From an uncultured Pseudomonadota bacterium (GTDB lineage Bacteria > Myxococcota_A > UBA796 > GCA-2862545), in assembly GCA_913061235.1 (NCBI GenBank), contig CAJXTB010000005.1, forward strand, positions 62,001-126,000: a stretch of DNA of 64,000 bases, in the 5' to 3' direction. A program made the position numbers and the translations under genes. This document shows, piece after piece, positions 16,073 through 26,401 of the stretch; position 1 is the first letter of the stretch; each line of letters opens with the position of its first letter. Under the pieces are notes generated by a model that saw nothing but the letters and a program-made list of their open reading frames with translations, searched no databases and was not told the DNA's origin.

Positions 16073-19000
16073 TTACGAGCCTTTGCTGAGGTCGTTGACG
16101 TCAACCCAAGGGTAGATCTGCTTGAAGATATCAATCGACATTGGCTTGGGATGAGAGCTGCCCCAAGGGTTGCGCATGCTGACCATCTTGGTCTCCGCGT
16201 CAACAGAGCGGAAGCTGTACGCATGGTTCGCGTAGACGTCGTACTCGTCCATCAGCTTCTTGACGTCGTCGTCGGTAGAGTCTTTGCCACGGGTCCATGC
16301 GGTCAATGCGGAGTTGTCTTCAATCTCAGTGTTTAGGCGGCTGAGCAGGACGTCTTCATCTTCCGAGCCGGCGTATACTCTGTCGTTCTTGACTCCGGTG
16401 ATGGCCTGGACTGCGTCGCCCGGGAAACCGCCCTCAATAGGCCCATATCCACCGCCCATATTGGCGTAAGCCTTCTCAATCATCTGCGGCCACATCTCGG
16501 CCTGACCGTCGGAGTTTGTGTTCTCGGACTGCGCATACTTTACGTTGCCGCCGGACATTGGAACTTGGCTGTCCAAGCGCTGAACGACCTTCTTGCCGTC
16601 TTTGTCGAACAGCGTCACGGTGTACGTGCCATCTCCATGGTCCTGAACCGCGTCAGCAATGGCTTTCGGGTCTGCTTTGGCGACCGCGGCCATTCCGGCA
16701 ATCAGGTAGCAATCGCCAAGACTGCCCTGATTGACGTCTTCGTCGGTGATGATGGGCTCATCTTTGCTGCCCTGAATGAAGCCAACGCCGTCTTGCACGG
16801 CATACTCAACGGAGCCTTCATGGTCGGGCTTAACGGCTGGGTTTTCGCTGATGGGCAGAGTGGATGAGCCCGCGGCGTCGCCGTAGCCAATGTGCTCGTT
16901 GTGCCCCATGTACCGGGACCACTGCTCGTTAAACTCCGACGCAAACGTCCAACCTGTGGCACTCAACCACTGACGGAACTTCTCTTTCGCCGCCGCGAGG
17001 CCACCAGGATTCTTGGCCGTGAGGTAGAACCTGTTGATCTCCGTCTGGGCGATGCCGCTGCAGGCCTTGTACGCGAACCACTGAAGGTAGTCGGCTTGTG
17101 TGGGTTCCTCCTTCTCTCCATCTTCTGGCTTCACACCATCCATGGCAAGTGGGTCGTAGTTGGCATCGGTCTCGCCCCACGCAAGGTGGCGAGTGGTCGC
17201 GGCGGTAACGCTGAGTGGCTTGGTGACTCCCTCACGCACTTGATTGATGGACTTGGTCAGTCCCCACGTCACGTTGTCGCCAGTAGACGCCCACATCGTG
17301 TCGTCTTCCCAGCCTTGATGCATACCGTCAAATGCGGTTGGCTTGAACAGCTCGTACCCGCCAGCGCCGAAGTCCGAGGCGCTGTAGGTGAGCTTGACGC
17401 ATCCGGCATCAAAGCTCGGGTCGTTGAGTGTCAACGCCTCTCGGAGCTCATTGATCTTGACCCCGGTGCCGTCTGCACCCGCAAACCACCAGCCTGCTGG
17501 TACCTGCCCCTGTGTCTCACCGGTCATGTGAGCGTCTTTGTCGAAAGACCCGTCTCGCTTGCTCTCGAAGGCCCATGCCTTGTCCGGATTTTCCCGAGCG
17601 AGGGGGTTGGGGGCGAGCTTCATTTCATCTTTGTAGTCATCGCGACCAACGTAGTTGTACTTGAAGACCGCGTAGATATTGATGGCCCGACCCAAGCCGC
17701 CGGCCCCGGCAATCGCCTCTGAGGAGATGGCCTCGCCTTGCAGTAGGTAGCGCCCGTGGTTTGCTGCAACCACGCTCTTCATGGCCTTGTGCAGAGAGTC
17801 TACCGACAACGTCTCTTCATCGAACGTGTTCTCGCGCTGGAGGTGCGCCTCCACGGCGTCCACGAACATGGGAATGGTTCCCGCGAGCTTGGGCACCCGG
17901 CCGGCGTCTGCGATGACTTGGTCCCACTTGTGTTTTGCGACGCCGTTTGCAGGCTGCGCCAACAACCAAGCGAAGTTCCGAACGGTCTCGTCACCGAACA
18001 ATGTGAATCCATCCGCAAGGTGTGTCTTGGCGGTGGCCTGGCGGGTCCGAATGAGGTCCAACACGCGCTGTTTCGCTGTGGGGTCTGACGAGTCCTTGAA
18101 TCCAGCGAGGTTTCCCTGCAGGTTTGATAGACTGGTCAGTGCACCTTCCGCGCTGTTCAAGGTAGCAGCGGCGCTCTGGCGCGAGTCGTTGTCGAACGAG
18201 TTTGTGTTGAGTCGGGTTCGCCAGTCCGCCACCAAGTCCAGTCCGCTGATCGGCGTACTCGCGACCATTGGAGTGAAGGAGCCGCCGGCGGTATCAATCC
18301 AGGTGTGGTGCTGATGACCGTCTGCGGAGAAGCCCTGACGCGCTTCCAAGAAGGCTTTGTCGTCTGTGGTCGACCCTTCGCCTTGTTCCATGTCGGACGC
18401 TGACTCATCACCGATGTTGATACTGGTGATGTTGACGCTCTTGACTCGGATTCCGTAGCCGGTCAGGTCGTTATTCACGCCCCCTTGCGTAGCGGCGCTG
18501 TAGCCCGCGTACACGCTAGGCGAGGCAACGTCAGGGATGGCTGCATTCGCGTTGGCGAGGATGGGGGTAAACTGCGACACGACCTGCGAACGGACGAAGC
18601 TCTCCAGGCCACGGTTGTCCCACGTCTCACCCGACTTCCACTGGGTCTCAAAGGTGCTCTGCTCGGTAATCTCCAGGGAGAAGCTGCCGTGAGCCCGAAT
18701 CGGCATGATCTGGTCACCGTCAGGTGACCGGTAGGCGTACAGAATCGGACTCGACGTTCCCCAGTTGCCGGTCAAACGTGGGCGAGTTGGGTCAGCGTCG
18801 GGTGCAATCTCGTCGGAGTCTGACGCAGCGGCCTCGCCAACAGCAGTGTCGGAGTCAGCGGTGGTGCCCTCTTCTTCGCTGTCGCGCCCCATGATGAAGT
18901 CACCGACGCTGTCGATGCGCCCTTTGAGCCACTCGAATGCCGTGTCCAGGCCTTCGTTGATGGGGTCACGGACGTCTTGCAGCAGCTCGCTGACCTTCTC

Positions 19001-22000
19001 ACCAATGTTGCCGAGGCCCAAGACCTTGGCCAACAAGTCGATTGCGACGGGAACGAGGTCTCCCAGGGAGCCCTCAATCATGTCTGCTGCACCGCCGATG
19101 GCACCCGTTGCGATGGCATGGATGTTGGAGACGACCGAGGTCACAACAGCGTAGATCTGCTGAACGTTGTCCTTGACCCAGCTGTACAGGTCCCAAGCGG
19201 TCAGAAGCGCTTGTACGATTGCGCCGACCGGGTTGAACATGGATGCAATCTTGACCACGGCCTTGCGGATGATGGTCTCGGCCAACCACTCTTGGATGCC
19301 ACCCATGATGGCTTCCCAGATACCGTCAACGCTGCCTTCCATGTACTCCCAGAGGCCGTTGACTACGCCCTCCTCGATCATGTTGTCGAGGAAGTCGATG
19401 ACGAACTCGGCATTCTCGACGACCTCTTCGCCGAACGTATCGACCGCCTTTGCACGAATGGCGTCGTAGGTCAGGCCAAGCAACTGCAAGCCCATACCAA
19501 TGAGGCCCTTCAGGTCAAAGCTCTCCATGAGCTCAATACCGACAACGCCCGCCTGTCCGGTCAACCAGTCCATGAAGCCGGACTGCAGGTGGCTCAAGAA
19601 GTTGTCTGCGAACTGGCCAAAGCCCTGCCCCACCGCCTCAATCAGGTTCCCAATGAACTGACCGGGGTTGTTGACGATGATGTCGATGGTGTCTTCGGCC
19701 TTTCCGACGAGTCCGTAGAACTCGTCGGGGCTGATTCCACATAGACGCAAGGCGGCTTCGAGAAGGGCCAGCAGAATCTGAACCCAATCACCGCTGATGA
19801 CCGCTTGCAGAACAGCCATCGCCGTCTCAACTGCGGCGTTGAACGCGTCGATAATCGCGTTGAGCGTCTCGGTGATGGCGCTGACCAAGCTGTCGATACC
19901 GGCCTTCAGCTTCTCGCCAAAGGCTGTCACTGCCGTGGTGGCGTAGCTCACGCCTGCGTCGACGAATCCGTTTAGCGCCTCCGCGAGGTCTGGGAAGATA
20001 CTCCCGACTAGCAGGTTGATGCCAGCCTTGAGGAACTCGCCGTAGGCCTCAAGTGCGGAGCAGACGAACGAAACGGCGGCATCAATGATCTGGGTTGCCA
20101 GCTCTTTGACGGCCTCCAAGATGGACGTGACCGCGTCTCGAATGGCGTTGAACATGTCCGTGATGGCGCTGGCCAGAGCGTCCAGCTGTTCGCTGACCCA
20201 GCTTGCGGCCTTTTGCCACCAGCTCTGGTCTTCCTGTTCGCGCTCCATGTTGTCGCGCTTGGCCTTGGCTTCAGCCTCGCCTGCGGTCACCTTGTTGGAC
20301 GCTTCCGCCTCGGCGCGCTGGTATTCGGTGGCCACTTGGTCATTGGCCATGTTGATCTCGCGGCGAACCTCGCCAGAGACACGACCGTGCTCGCGCTGCG
20401 CTTCGGTGCGGAACTGGCCCATTGCCGTGTCGCCAGCCGCCATTGTGCGTTGGCGCTCAGCGTCAATGAGCCCACGCTGCTCACTGACTGTGGCCTGCTG
20501 CTCGGCATTCGCTTCGCTGACCAAGCGGTCGGCCTCCACAGTGGCCTCTTCAATGGACGTCTCCGAGTCCGTGTCACGGGTCTCTACAGCACCCGTTACG
20601 GCATCTTCGAACGCCTGATGAGAGGCTTCCATGGTCGGTGATTCAAACTCATCGAAGGATGCGACGACGTCTCCGCTGACGGTCGACTCCAAGAACTTCT
20701 GTACTTCTGGGTTGCTCCCGCCAGTGCCTTCAAAGGCTGGCATCTGCAGGCCTTCAACAGTGAAGCTCTCGTCCATGACATTCGGGACGACCAGCTCGGA
20801 GCCTGGGCTCGCGACGATAGCCGTGCGGGCATTCGTGGATGCCGTCTGTGCCTGAAGCACATTGGCGTCACGGTCGCGGTCGGCGCGAAGCGGGTCTGCG
20901 TCTCCGCTTTCCTGAAGGAATGGGGCCGGTCCTGGAGACACTTGAACGGCGCCGTCTTCGGTCTGAATGGAGCGAAGTGCTGCGCTGACGGCGCTCTGCT
21001 TGTCGGCTTCTGGAGCGTCTTCGCTGACTGCAGTGACTTGGTTGGCTGCGCTAGCGTTTGCGGTGAACTCGCCAGGGTCTACGGTGGGGGCAATCTCCGG
21101 CTGCTCCACAACGCCCGTCGCGGAGTCCGCGACTTCTTCCATTGCGGGAGCTTCAACAGCCGACTCCGCTGGCGCGGACATTGGCGTGGTGACGCCATCC
21201 TCGGTCATCACGGCATGGAATTCGGGTATTGAGTCCTGTAGCTCGCCACCTTCCGTTGTCGCGTGCGTGTTGAGCTCGGTCGATGTGCTCGCGTAGCTGA
21301 CCGCCTTTAGAGACGGTGCTGCGTCCGCCACGGCTTGGGCGTGCTCTTTGGTTCCCGTGCTGGTGACCGGCTCTTTGGGTGTGGACGCTTGCGGTGCCGA
21401 AGCGCCTCCACCACCGCCGCCCGAAGCTCCGCCCGAGCCACCGGCCGCCGGCGCATCTAGCCGCATGTTTCCAGCGTTCGCTGGGCTGCGTTCTTCTATG
21501 CTGGGTGCAGCTGCAGCGGCGGTGTCACGCTCGCCGTTTGCTGCTGCGGCACCGGGAGCCGCGGCCTCTTCTTGTGCGGGTGCCGGCCCTGCCGCGTTCA
21601 GCGAAAATCCGGGTGAACCTTCAGCCTTCTTGCGACGACGCTTACCGAGCAGTCCGCCCAGACCACCACCGGCCAACCCGCCAAGGTCTGGCATGGAAGA
21701 CGACAGTTGGCCTGTCAGTGACGCCAAATCAGGGGTCTCGGCCGAGGTCAGCTGTCCCACCATCTCCCGAGCGCCAGCAGGGACACCGTCTCCGAGCAAT
21801 GTGCTCTCCGAGACATTGGACAGGTCGAACCCACCGCCAGGCATCTCCACGAGTTCAGACGCCGCATTGACGTCCAGCATGCTGGCACCTGCGCTGACCT
21901 GAGCCATCACGCCATCCAACTGCCCGGCAATCCCGCCGGACAGCGAGTCCATCGCACCGGACATCTGGTCCTGCATGCCAGAGACCGCACTTTCAGCGGA

Positions 22001-24061
22001 GTCCATCATGCCGCTGACCTGGTCCTGCACACCGGAGAACGCTTGGGTGGCAGCCTGCGTGCCTTCGGTCACCATGTCCTTGGCCGAGTTGCCTAGGTTG
22101 CCGACGAGGTCCGTCAAGTTGCCGAGCCCGGCTTCTGGGCCGGTACCCTTGAGCCCCTGCGCAAACTCCGAGGCGAAGGCCTTGGCTTGTTGCTCGTGGG
22201 TATCTCCCGGCTGAGAGACGCCCTTAGTGCCGCCGCCGATCACCGCATGGTGAACTTCTTCGGCCAAGATTCGCAGGCCCTCTTCGCTCGACGCATCGAA
22301 ACGTCCAGCGTTGAAGTACACATCCGTGCCGACTGTCACCGCGTTCGCATTGAGAGACTCCGAGAACGACGCCGCTTCACGACCTGTATGCACTCGGACT
22401 TGATCAACAGCGTCGCCCAACACGGTTCGGAGCTTCTCTGCAACTGCCCCTGGCAGCGCCTGACCCTGGGAATTTCCTGGGGCTGCCACATTTGTGGAAC
22501 GCGCCATTGGACCGCTGGCGTTTCGGTTCGCGTTGATGAGCTTGCGCTGGTCTTCAGGCACGCCTTCACGGGTCATCCGACCATCGGCACCACGAAGGTT
22601 GCGTAGTGGACGCAGTCCGGCGCGAATCTCGTCCTTGTCGTAGACCTCGTCGAGGGCTTCGTACCAGCTGTTCTCGTCGCGCTGCTCGTAGTGCCACCAC
22701 TCCTGCTTGTTGTAGCCCTTGCCTCGCTTGGAGAAGCCCTTCTGCGCCGGAATGCGTGACCAACCGTGTCCTTCGAGAATCGCCGTGACGTCGACGAACT
22801 TCTTCTTGTAGGCGTTGTTGCCCTCTTGGTTCAAGTACAACTCTGGCGTGCCGTTGCGCTTGAACTGGACCGTTGGCTGCCCGCCTCCATCGCCCTTGGC
22901 TGCTAGATAGAGCCGGAAGAAGGTCTGCTTACCCTTCGGGTCCTTGACGATAATCCACTTGAGATTCTGGTTGATGTCGAAGGCACGTCCCGTCTTGTGC
23001 CACGACCAATTGCTCGCACCAGACTTGCTGGTCGTACTTCCGAGCGGACGGGTGGTGTCCCCCATCTTGGTGTCAATGCTCTGGCCGGTGGCCTTCTTGA
23101 CGTCTGCGGCAGCAGCCTTGAAGTCCTTCACAACAGCGTCGGAGAGCTTGTGGTGGCCTTCGCCAAGCTTTTCCATCTTGTGGGGGTTGTGCTCTTCGTC
23201 CCGCATGACGGCTACGTCCGCAGTGGCGCCCTGCTCTACCGCCGTTTCTGGAGTCGACGGGGAAACAAGACCGACGCTCTCGCTCTGCATGCCAAAGTCT
23301 GCGCTGTCGTCCATGGTGACATCTGCGGTGGTCGGCAACGAGCCGGCAATACGCGATTCGGCAGCGTACGCCTCCACTTCTAGGGGATCGGATGCATTGG
23401 ATACCGACAGGCCATCGCCGCCTGAATGCGGATTGATACGGCCTTCATCATGCTGCTGAACGTGAGTAAGTTCGTGAGCGAGAAGTTCCTTACCTCGGAC
23501 AGTTTCTGGGTCATACGCACCGCTTCGGAACCAGATGTGTGAGCCAATCGTGAACGCATAGGCGTTCAGCGCTTCACTCTGACTCGACGCTTCGCCATCA
23601 CGGTGAATGCGCACATGGCCGAGGTCGTGTCCCATGGCCGACTCGAAGCGCGCCCGGACCTCTTCGGACAGCTTCTCGCCGCCTGACGGCCGCAAGCCTT
23701 TGAGTACACTTGCGCCCGCGTCGTAGTTGTCCGCCTCAAACGCATCGCGCATGGCACGAAGCATGACCGAGTTGGTCGGCGAGATGCCGATCTCCCCGGT
23801 TGGCGCAACTCCTTCGGTCCCCGCCATCATGCCGTCGGCAATCATGGGGCCAAGGCCACTATCCCAGTCGCCACCGAGTGCGCCGAGCATGGCTGTGTTT
23901 CCGAACTGCTCGTGCAAGCCAGACGCCGCCGCATGGTCGGTGTCTGCGGCTAGCGCAGTTTCAGTTGCCCCTTCCAGGGCTGTCGAAGAAAGAGTGCCTT
24001 GGTCGGCAGAATCCGGGAGAGCCCGGTTTCGGCGGCCGTGGTCACGGTCAGAGCGAGACAT
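16073..24061 (-). CDS. Giant DUF4157 (eCIS-core) protein with M15 peptidase and C-terminal calpain protease
   Basis: 2662 residues from the ATG at 24061, which has GGAG 7 bases upstream. Domains in order: DUF4157 metalloprotease-like core (about 120-210, HELTH at 196-200); an M15 D,D-peptidase-like domain (about 300-470, SWHKTGRAFD with H355/D362 and EWWHYE with H457); a second DUF4157 copy (535-640) whose HExxH has become EEVHH; Ser/Met/Asp-rich repeats (670-730); a Pro/Ala/Gly-rich linker (800-1100); coiled coil (1170-1280); and a long amphipathic helical region (1280-1725) of the type that accompanies eCIS-core proteins. An unknown stretch follows, then a calpain-like C2 protease with Cys2451 (QGSLGDCYLIAG), His2613 (NHAYSF) and Asn2631 (RNPWG). 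It looks like an exported effector or toxin. No contractile-injection genes are in the window. Confidence 0.9.
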   Translation of the reverse strand: MSRSDRDHGRRNRALPDSADQGTLSSTALEGATETALAADTDHAAASGLHEQFGNTAMLGALGGDWDSGLGPMIADGMMAGTEGVAPTGEIGISPTNSVMLRAMRDAFEADNYDAGASVLKGLRPSGGEKLSEEVRARFESAMGHDLGHVRIHRDGEASSQSEALNAYAFTIGSHIWFRSGAYDPETVRGKELLAHELTHVQQHDEGRINPHSGGDGLSVSNASDPLEVEAYAAESRIAGSLPTTADVTMDDSADFGMQSESVGLVSPSTPETAVEQGATADVAVMRDEEHNPHKMEKLGEGHHKLSDAVVKDFKAAAADVKKATGQSIDTKMGDTTRPLGSTTSKSGASNWSWHKTGRAFDINQNLKWIIVKDPKGKQTFFRLYLAAKGDGGGQPTVQFKRNGTPELYLNQEGNNAYKKKFVDVTAILEGHGWSRIPAQKGFSKRGKGYNKQEWWHYEQRDENSWYEALDEVYDKDEIRAGLRPLRNLRGADGRMTREGVPEDQRKLINANRNASGPMARSTNVAAPGNSQGQALPGAVAEKLRTVLGDAVDQVRVHTGREAASFSESLNANAVTVGTDVYFNAGRFDASSEEGLRILAEEVHHAVIGGGTKGVSQPGDTHEQQAKAFASEFAQGLKGTGPEAGLGNLTDLVGNLGNSAKDMVTEGTQAATQAFSGVQDQVSGMMDSAESAVSGMQDQMSGAMDSLSGGIAGQLDGVMAQVSAGASMLDVNAASELVEMPGGGFDLSNVSESTLLGDGVPAGAREMVGQLTSAETPDLASLTGQLSSSMPDLGGLAGGGLGGLLGKRRRKKAEGSPGFSLNAAGPAPAQEEAAAPGAAAANGERDTAAAAAPSIEERSPANAGNMRLDAPAAGGSGGASGGGGGGASAPQASTPKEPVTSTGTKEHAQAVADAAPSLKAVSYASTSTELNTHATTEGGELQDSIPEFHAVMTEDGVTTPMSAPAESAVEAPAMEEVADSATGVVEQPEIAPTVDPGEFTANASAANQVTAVSEDAPEADKQSAVSAALRSIQTEDGAVQVSPGPAPFLQESGDADPLRADRDRDANVLQAQTASTNARTAIVASPGSELVVPNVMDESFTVEGLQMPAFEGTGGSNPEVQKFLESTVSGDVVASFDEFESPTMEASHQAFEDAVTGAVETRDTDSETSIEEATVEADRLVSEANAEQQATVSEQRGLIDAERQRTMAAGDTAMGQFRTEAQREHGRVSGEVRREINMANDQVATEYQRAEAEASNKVTAGEAEAKAKRDNMEREQEDQSWWQKAASWVSEQLDALASAITDMFNAIRDAVTSILEAVKELATQIIDAAVSFVCSALEAYGEFLKAGINLLVGSIFPDLAEALNGFVDAGVSYATTAVTAFGEKLKAGIDSLVSAITETLNAIIDAFNAAVETAMAVLQAVISGDWVQILLALLEAALRLCGISPDEFYGLVGKAEDTIDIIVNNPGQFIGNLIEAVGQGFGQFADNFLSHLQSGFMDWLTGQAGVVGIELMESFDLKGLIGMGLQLLGLTYDAIRAKAVDTFGEEVVENAEFVIDFLDNMIEEGVVNGLWEYMEGSVDGIWEAIMGGIQEWLAETIIRKAVVKIASMFNPVGAIVQALLTAWDLYSWVKDNVQQIYAVVTSVVSNIHAIATGAIGGAADMIEGSLGDLVPVAIDLLAKVLGLGNIGEKVSELLQDVRDPINEGLDTAFEWLKGRIDSVGDFIMGRDSEEEGTTADSDTAVGEAAASDSDEIAPDADPTRPRLTGNWGTSSPILYAYRSPDGDQIMPIRAHGSFSLEITEQSTFETQWKSGETWDNRGLESFVRSQVVSQFTPILANANAAIPDVASPSVYAGYSAATQGGVNNDLTGYGIRVKSVNITSINIGDESASDMEQGEGSTTDDKAFLEARQGFSADGHQHHTWIDTAGGSFTPMVASTPISGLDLVADWRTRLNTNSFDNDSRQSAAATLNSAEGALTSLSNLQGNLAGFKDSSDPTAKQRVLDLIRTRQATAKTHLADGFTLFGDETVRNFAWLLAQPANGVAKHKWDQVIADAGRVPKLAGTIPMFVDAVEAHLQRENTFDEETLSVDSLHKAMKSVVAANHGRYLLQGEAISSEAIAGAGGLGRAINIYAVFKYNYVGRDDYKDEMKLAPNPLARENPDKAWAFESKRDGSFDKDAHMTGETQGQVPAGWWFAGADGTGVKINELREALTLNDPSFDAGCVKLTYSASDFGAGGYELFKPTAFDGMHQGWEDDTMWASTGDNVTWGLTKSINQVREGVTKPLSVTAATTRHLAWGETDANYDPLAMDGVKPEDGEKEEPTQADYLQWFAYKACSGIAQTEINRFYLTAKNPGGLAAAKEKFRQWLSATGWTFASEFNEQWSRYMGHNEHIGYGDAAGSSTLPISENPAVKPDHEGSVEYAVQDGVGFIQGSKDEPIITDEDVNQGSLGDCYLIAGMAAVAKADPKAIADAVQDHGDGTYTVTLFDKDGKKVVQRLDSQVPMSGGNVKYAQSENTNSDGQAEMWPQMIEKAYANMGGGYGPIEGGFPGDAVQAITGVKNDRVYAGSEDEDVLLSRLNTEIEDNSALTAWTRGKDSTDDDVKKLMDEYDVYANHAYSFRSVDAETKMVSMRNPWGSSHPKPMSIDIFKQIYPWVDVNDLSKGS

Positions 24062-24094
24062 ATAAAAGCTCCGCGCAGAGGAAACACGCACTCA

Positions 24095-24124
24095 ATCCTA
24101 GCGCAAAAACAGGCCGTTCAACAA
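24095..24124 (-). promoter_or_regulatory. Possible sigma-70 promoter for the giant DUF4157 gene
   Basis: On the minus strand, TTGTTG (24124-24119), an 18-base spacer and TAGGAT (24100-24095) match -35/-10 boxes. The -10 ends 33 bases before the ATG at 24061. No other candidate was seen in the 163-base divergent gap to the TetR gene. Confidence 0.4.
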
Positions 24125-24224
24125 GGAAGAATGTCTCGCGAAGTCGACACGGAGCGGCATCGCGTGTGCATCGGCCTCGTCGCAACCGCCGCGGTGTTGT
24201 ATTGATGGTTCTCTAATCACCGGC

Positions 24225-24881
24225 GTGAACATCGCTGGGGGGGTCAGTATCACCAGTGATGACAAACGAGTTCACCGCAGTGAACGTAGTGTACGGCGCA
24301 TTCTAGATGCAGCTGCGACCCTATTTGGCACCGAGGGCTACATGGGCGCCTCGATGAACGCGGTCGCTCGCGCAGCCGGGGTCAGCAAAGGGCTGCTGCA
24401 CTACCACTTCCGCAGCAAGGAACACTTGCTCATTGAGGCGCAGCGCGTCGCTTTTCGGCGCATCCACAGTCAGTTTGAGGCGTCGCACACACCATCCACT
24501 GGTCGAGGGTCTGCACTGGGTGCGGTCGACGCCATGTGGCATAGCATCCGCGATCTATACCGTTGGGCGCCGTTTCTCGTCGAGACACTCTCGCTGTCCA
24601 GCACGTCGAAGTCGGTCTCTACCCATCTCGACCAGTTCTACGACGAGAGCATGGAGTTGCTGGAGAAGGGCATCGACAGAGTATTTGCCGACACACCAGA
24701 GGCACTGCCCATGTCCTCTGCGCGACTGGCTCGGCTCGTCCGGGTCAGTCTTCACGGCTTGCTTGTTGAGCTTGCTCTGGCCCGAACTGAAGCCGACCTG
24801 GTCCAGGCGGACGAGACCTTTGCCGACCTGCGCTACTTGCTAGCCGAGTTCGTCATTACCGAGGACGTGTCCGGCCAATAG
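24225..24881 (+). CDS. TetR-family transcriptional regulator
   Basis: 218 residues from a GTG start. The N-terminal DNA-binding domain is typical: ILDAAATLFGTEGYMGASMN, then the helix-turn-helix VARAAGVSKGLLHYHFRSKEHLL (about residues 45-67). The C-terminal ligand-binding half has no specific signature. It sits divergent to the giant effector gene and convergent with a PlsB-like acyltransferase gene, overlapping it by 49 bases. It might control acyltransferase or fatty-acid genes, but no operator was identified. The start is moderately certain because the ribosome binding site is weak. Confidence 0.9.
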   Translation: MNIAGGVSITSDDKRVHRSERSVRRILDAAATLFGTEGYMGASMNAVARAAGVSKGLLHYHFRSKEHLLIEAQRVAFRRIHSQFEASHTPSTGRGSALGAVDAMWHSIRDLYRWAPFLVETLSLSSTSKSVSTHLDQFYDESMELLEKGIDRVFADTPEALPMSSARLARLVRVSLHGLLVELALARTEADLVQADETFADLRYLLAEFVITEDVSGQ

Positions 24882-26329
24882 TGGCCAATGCTGTTGGCGT
24901 AGTAGTCAAGCACAGGGTCCTCGCCTTTCATGACCTCCACCACGTCGCCTCGAACGCGAACGATGCGTCGCATTCGAAGACCGCGTAGCGCCAGCGAAGT
25001 GAGCAGCTCGGCTTCTTCGTGGTCCAACAGTTGGTTGTCCAGTGTTGACCCCGGCATGGACGGTAAACCGGGAGCACGTCGGCGCTCAATGACGTCCGCG
25101 AAGGCCGCCCCCAAGGCAATCGGTGCGTTGTACTCACGCAGCTCCGCCAAGACCTCGCGCACTGCCTGATTCATGTCTGGCAGGGTTCTCGCTCCTCGTC
25201 GCAACGCCATCGCCAGAACAGGCACCGGCGTTGCTGGAATGACAGAACCAATGCGCTGGTTCAAGATTTCATCGGCGAGCGCTGCGATGCCCTGTTGACG
25301 CGGACCGTCGTCCAATGCGTGTAGCTCCGCTCCGCCAGGCCACTCCGACAACAGCAACGGCTCACCGAAGGCCAGCGCTGCGTACCCAAACTTTCGGTGG
25401 CTGCGAGTGGCCACCTTGACGACATTGGCGAAAACTAGAACCGGCAGCCAGAACAAGATGCCCAGAACGCCGAGTAACCGCCAGACGAGCCACTTCTTTG
25501 GTACCGGACCGTCGCGCTCAGCCACCAGCGTGCGGTCCTCGAGAACTCGGTCGTAGTTCAATCCCACGGGCAAGAACGCGATGTCACGGTCCGGGAAGTC
25601 GCGACGCAGTTTCACCAGGTAGTCCAGCAAGCCCAATTTGGGTGGTCGAAGCGCCCCATCCCGTGACAGCCCGCCTTCAATGAAGAAGCCGGTCACGCCG
25701 CCGTGACCGGCGAGTAGCTGCAGAAACCGCTCGAGCACCTTGTGGTAGACCGGGTCCTTCTCTCCACGGCGGACAAAATAGCTTCCAAAGGCGCGAAACA
25801 GGTAGTTCAACGGCCAAATGCGTGCCCATTCTCCTACCGCGTATGACAGTGCAATCCGATTGAGCAGGCCGTAGGAGAGCACGACACTATCGGCCATGCT
25901 CCTGTGGTTGATGACATACACGCGAACAGCATCGTCTGGGATGGCCGCCGTCTGCGCCTCGAATCCGCCGGGGTCTTCAACCAGCTCAAAGCAGAAGTTC
26001 ACTAGACGCTTCGCCATGTTGGCACCGAGCCGGTAGTACATGGCAATGCTGAAATATGGGGCGATTTCCTCAATGTATTCATCCACACGGTCGCGGATGA
26101 TTGAGATGGGCTCACCGGTGGCCTCGGCTGCCGCCAAGACCTCCCTGTCGACATCTGGGTCCGACGCAATGCGCTCACGCATCCACGCCCGATCGATGAA
26201 CCGCGCCTGTTCAAGCTTGATGCCGTTGCGTCGGATAAATCGAATTGCTGTCGCCCGAAAACGACGGCGAAAGCGGCTGATGACCGCAAAGCGCACGACC
26301 TCATACACAGCGATGCTGCCAAGACTCAC
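24833..26329 (-). CDS. Glycerol-3-phosphate O-acyltransferase-like protein (PlsB family)
   Basis: Likely transfers an acyl group to glycerol-3-phosphate, the first step of phospholipid synthesis, at the cytoplasmic membrane. The HX4D catalytic motif reads NHRSMAD (H142, D147 from the GTG start). The later acceptor-binding motif reads FIEGGLSRDGALRPPKLGLL, characteristic of PlsB-type enzymes. A hydrophobic segment lies at residues 2-18 and another around VLGILFWLPVLVFANVV. At 498 residues it is shorter than enterobacterial PlsB (about 800) and carries only the acyltransferase core plus a C-terminal helical region. The GTG at 26329 is preferred over the ATG at 26455, which would overlap the divergent gene's start; the choice is uncertain. 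Confidence 0.82.
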   Translation of the reverse strand: MSLGSIAVYEVVRFAVISRFRRRFRATAIRFIRRNGIKLEQARFIDRAWMRERIASDPDVDREVLAAAEATGEPISIIRDRVDEYIEEIAPYFSIAMYYRLGANMAKRLVNFCFELVEDPGGFEAQTAAIPDDAVRVYVINHRSMADSVVLSYGLLNRIALSYAVGEWARIWPLNYLFRAFGSYFVRRGEKDPVYHKVLERFLQLLAGHGGVTGFFIEGGLSRDGALRPPKLGLLDYLVKLRRDFPDRDIAFLPVGLNYDRVLEDRTLVAERDGPVPKKWLVWRLLGVLGILFWLPVLVFANVVKVATRSHRKFGYAALAFGEPLLLSEWPGGAELHALDDGPRQQGIAALADEILNQRIGSVIPATPVPVLAMALRRGARTLPDMNQAVREVLAELREYNAPIALGAAFADVIERRRAPGLPSMPGSTLDNQLLDHEEAELLTSLALRGLRMRRIVRVRGDVVEVMKGEDPVLDYYANSIGHYWPDTSSVMTNSASK

Positions 26330-26401
26330 CGCAATGAGTTGCCCACTGTTGATGCCGACCTCCGCAACAGAGTGTAGTCGGAAACTCTCCGAGGAGGACC
26401 T

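Noticed and set aside
21340-21720. Proline/Ala/Gly-rich stretch of the giant gene considered as a separate plus-strand gene (21348-21902)
   Set aside because: It reads as the complement of the linker of the minus-strand giant gene; no start signal or domain.
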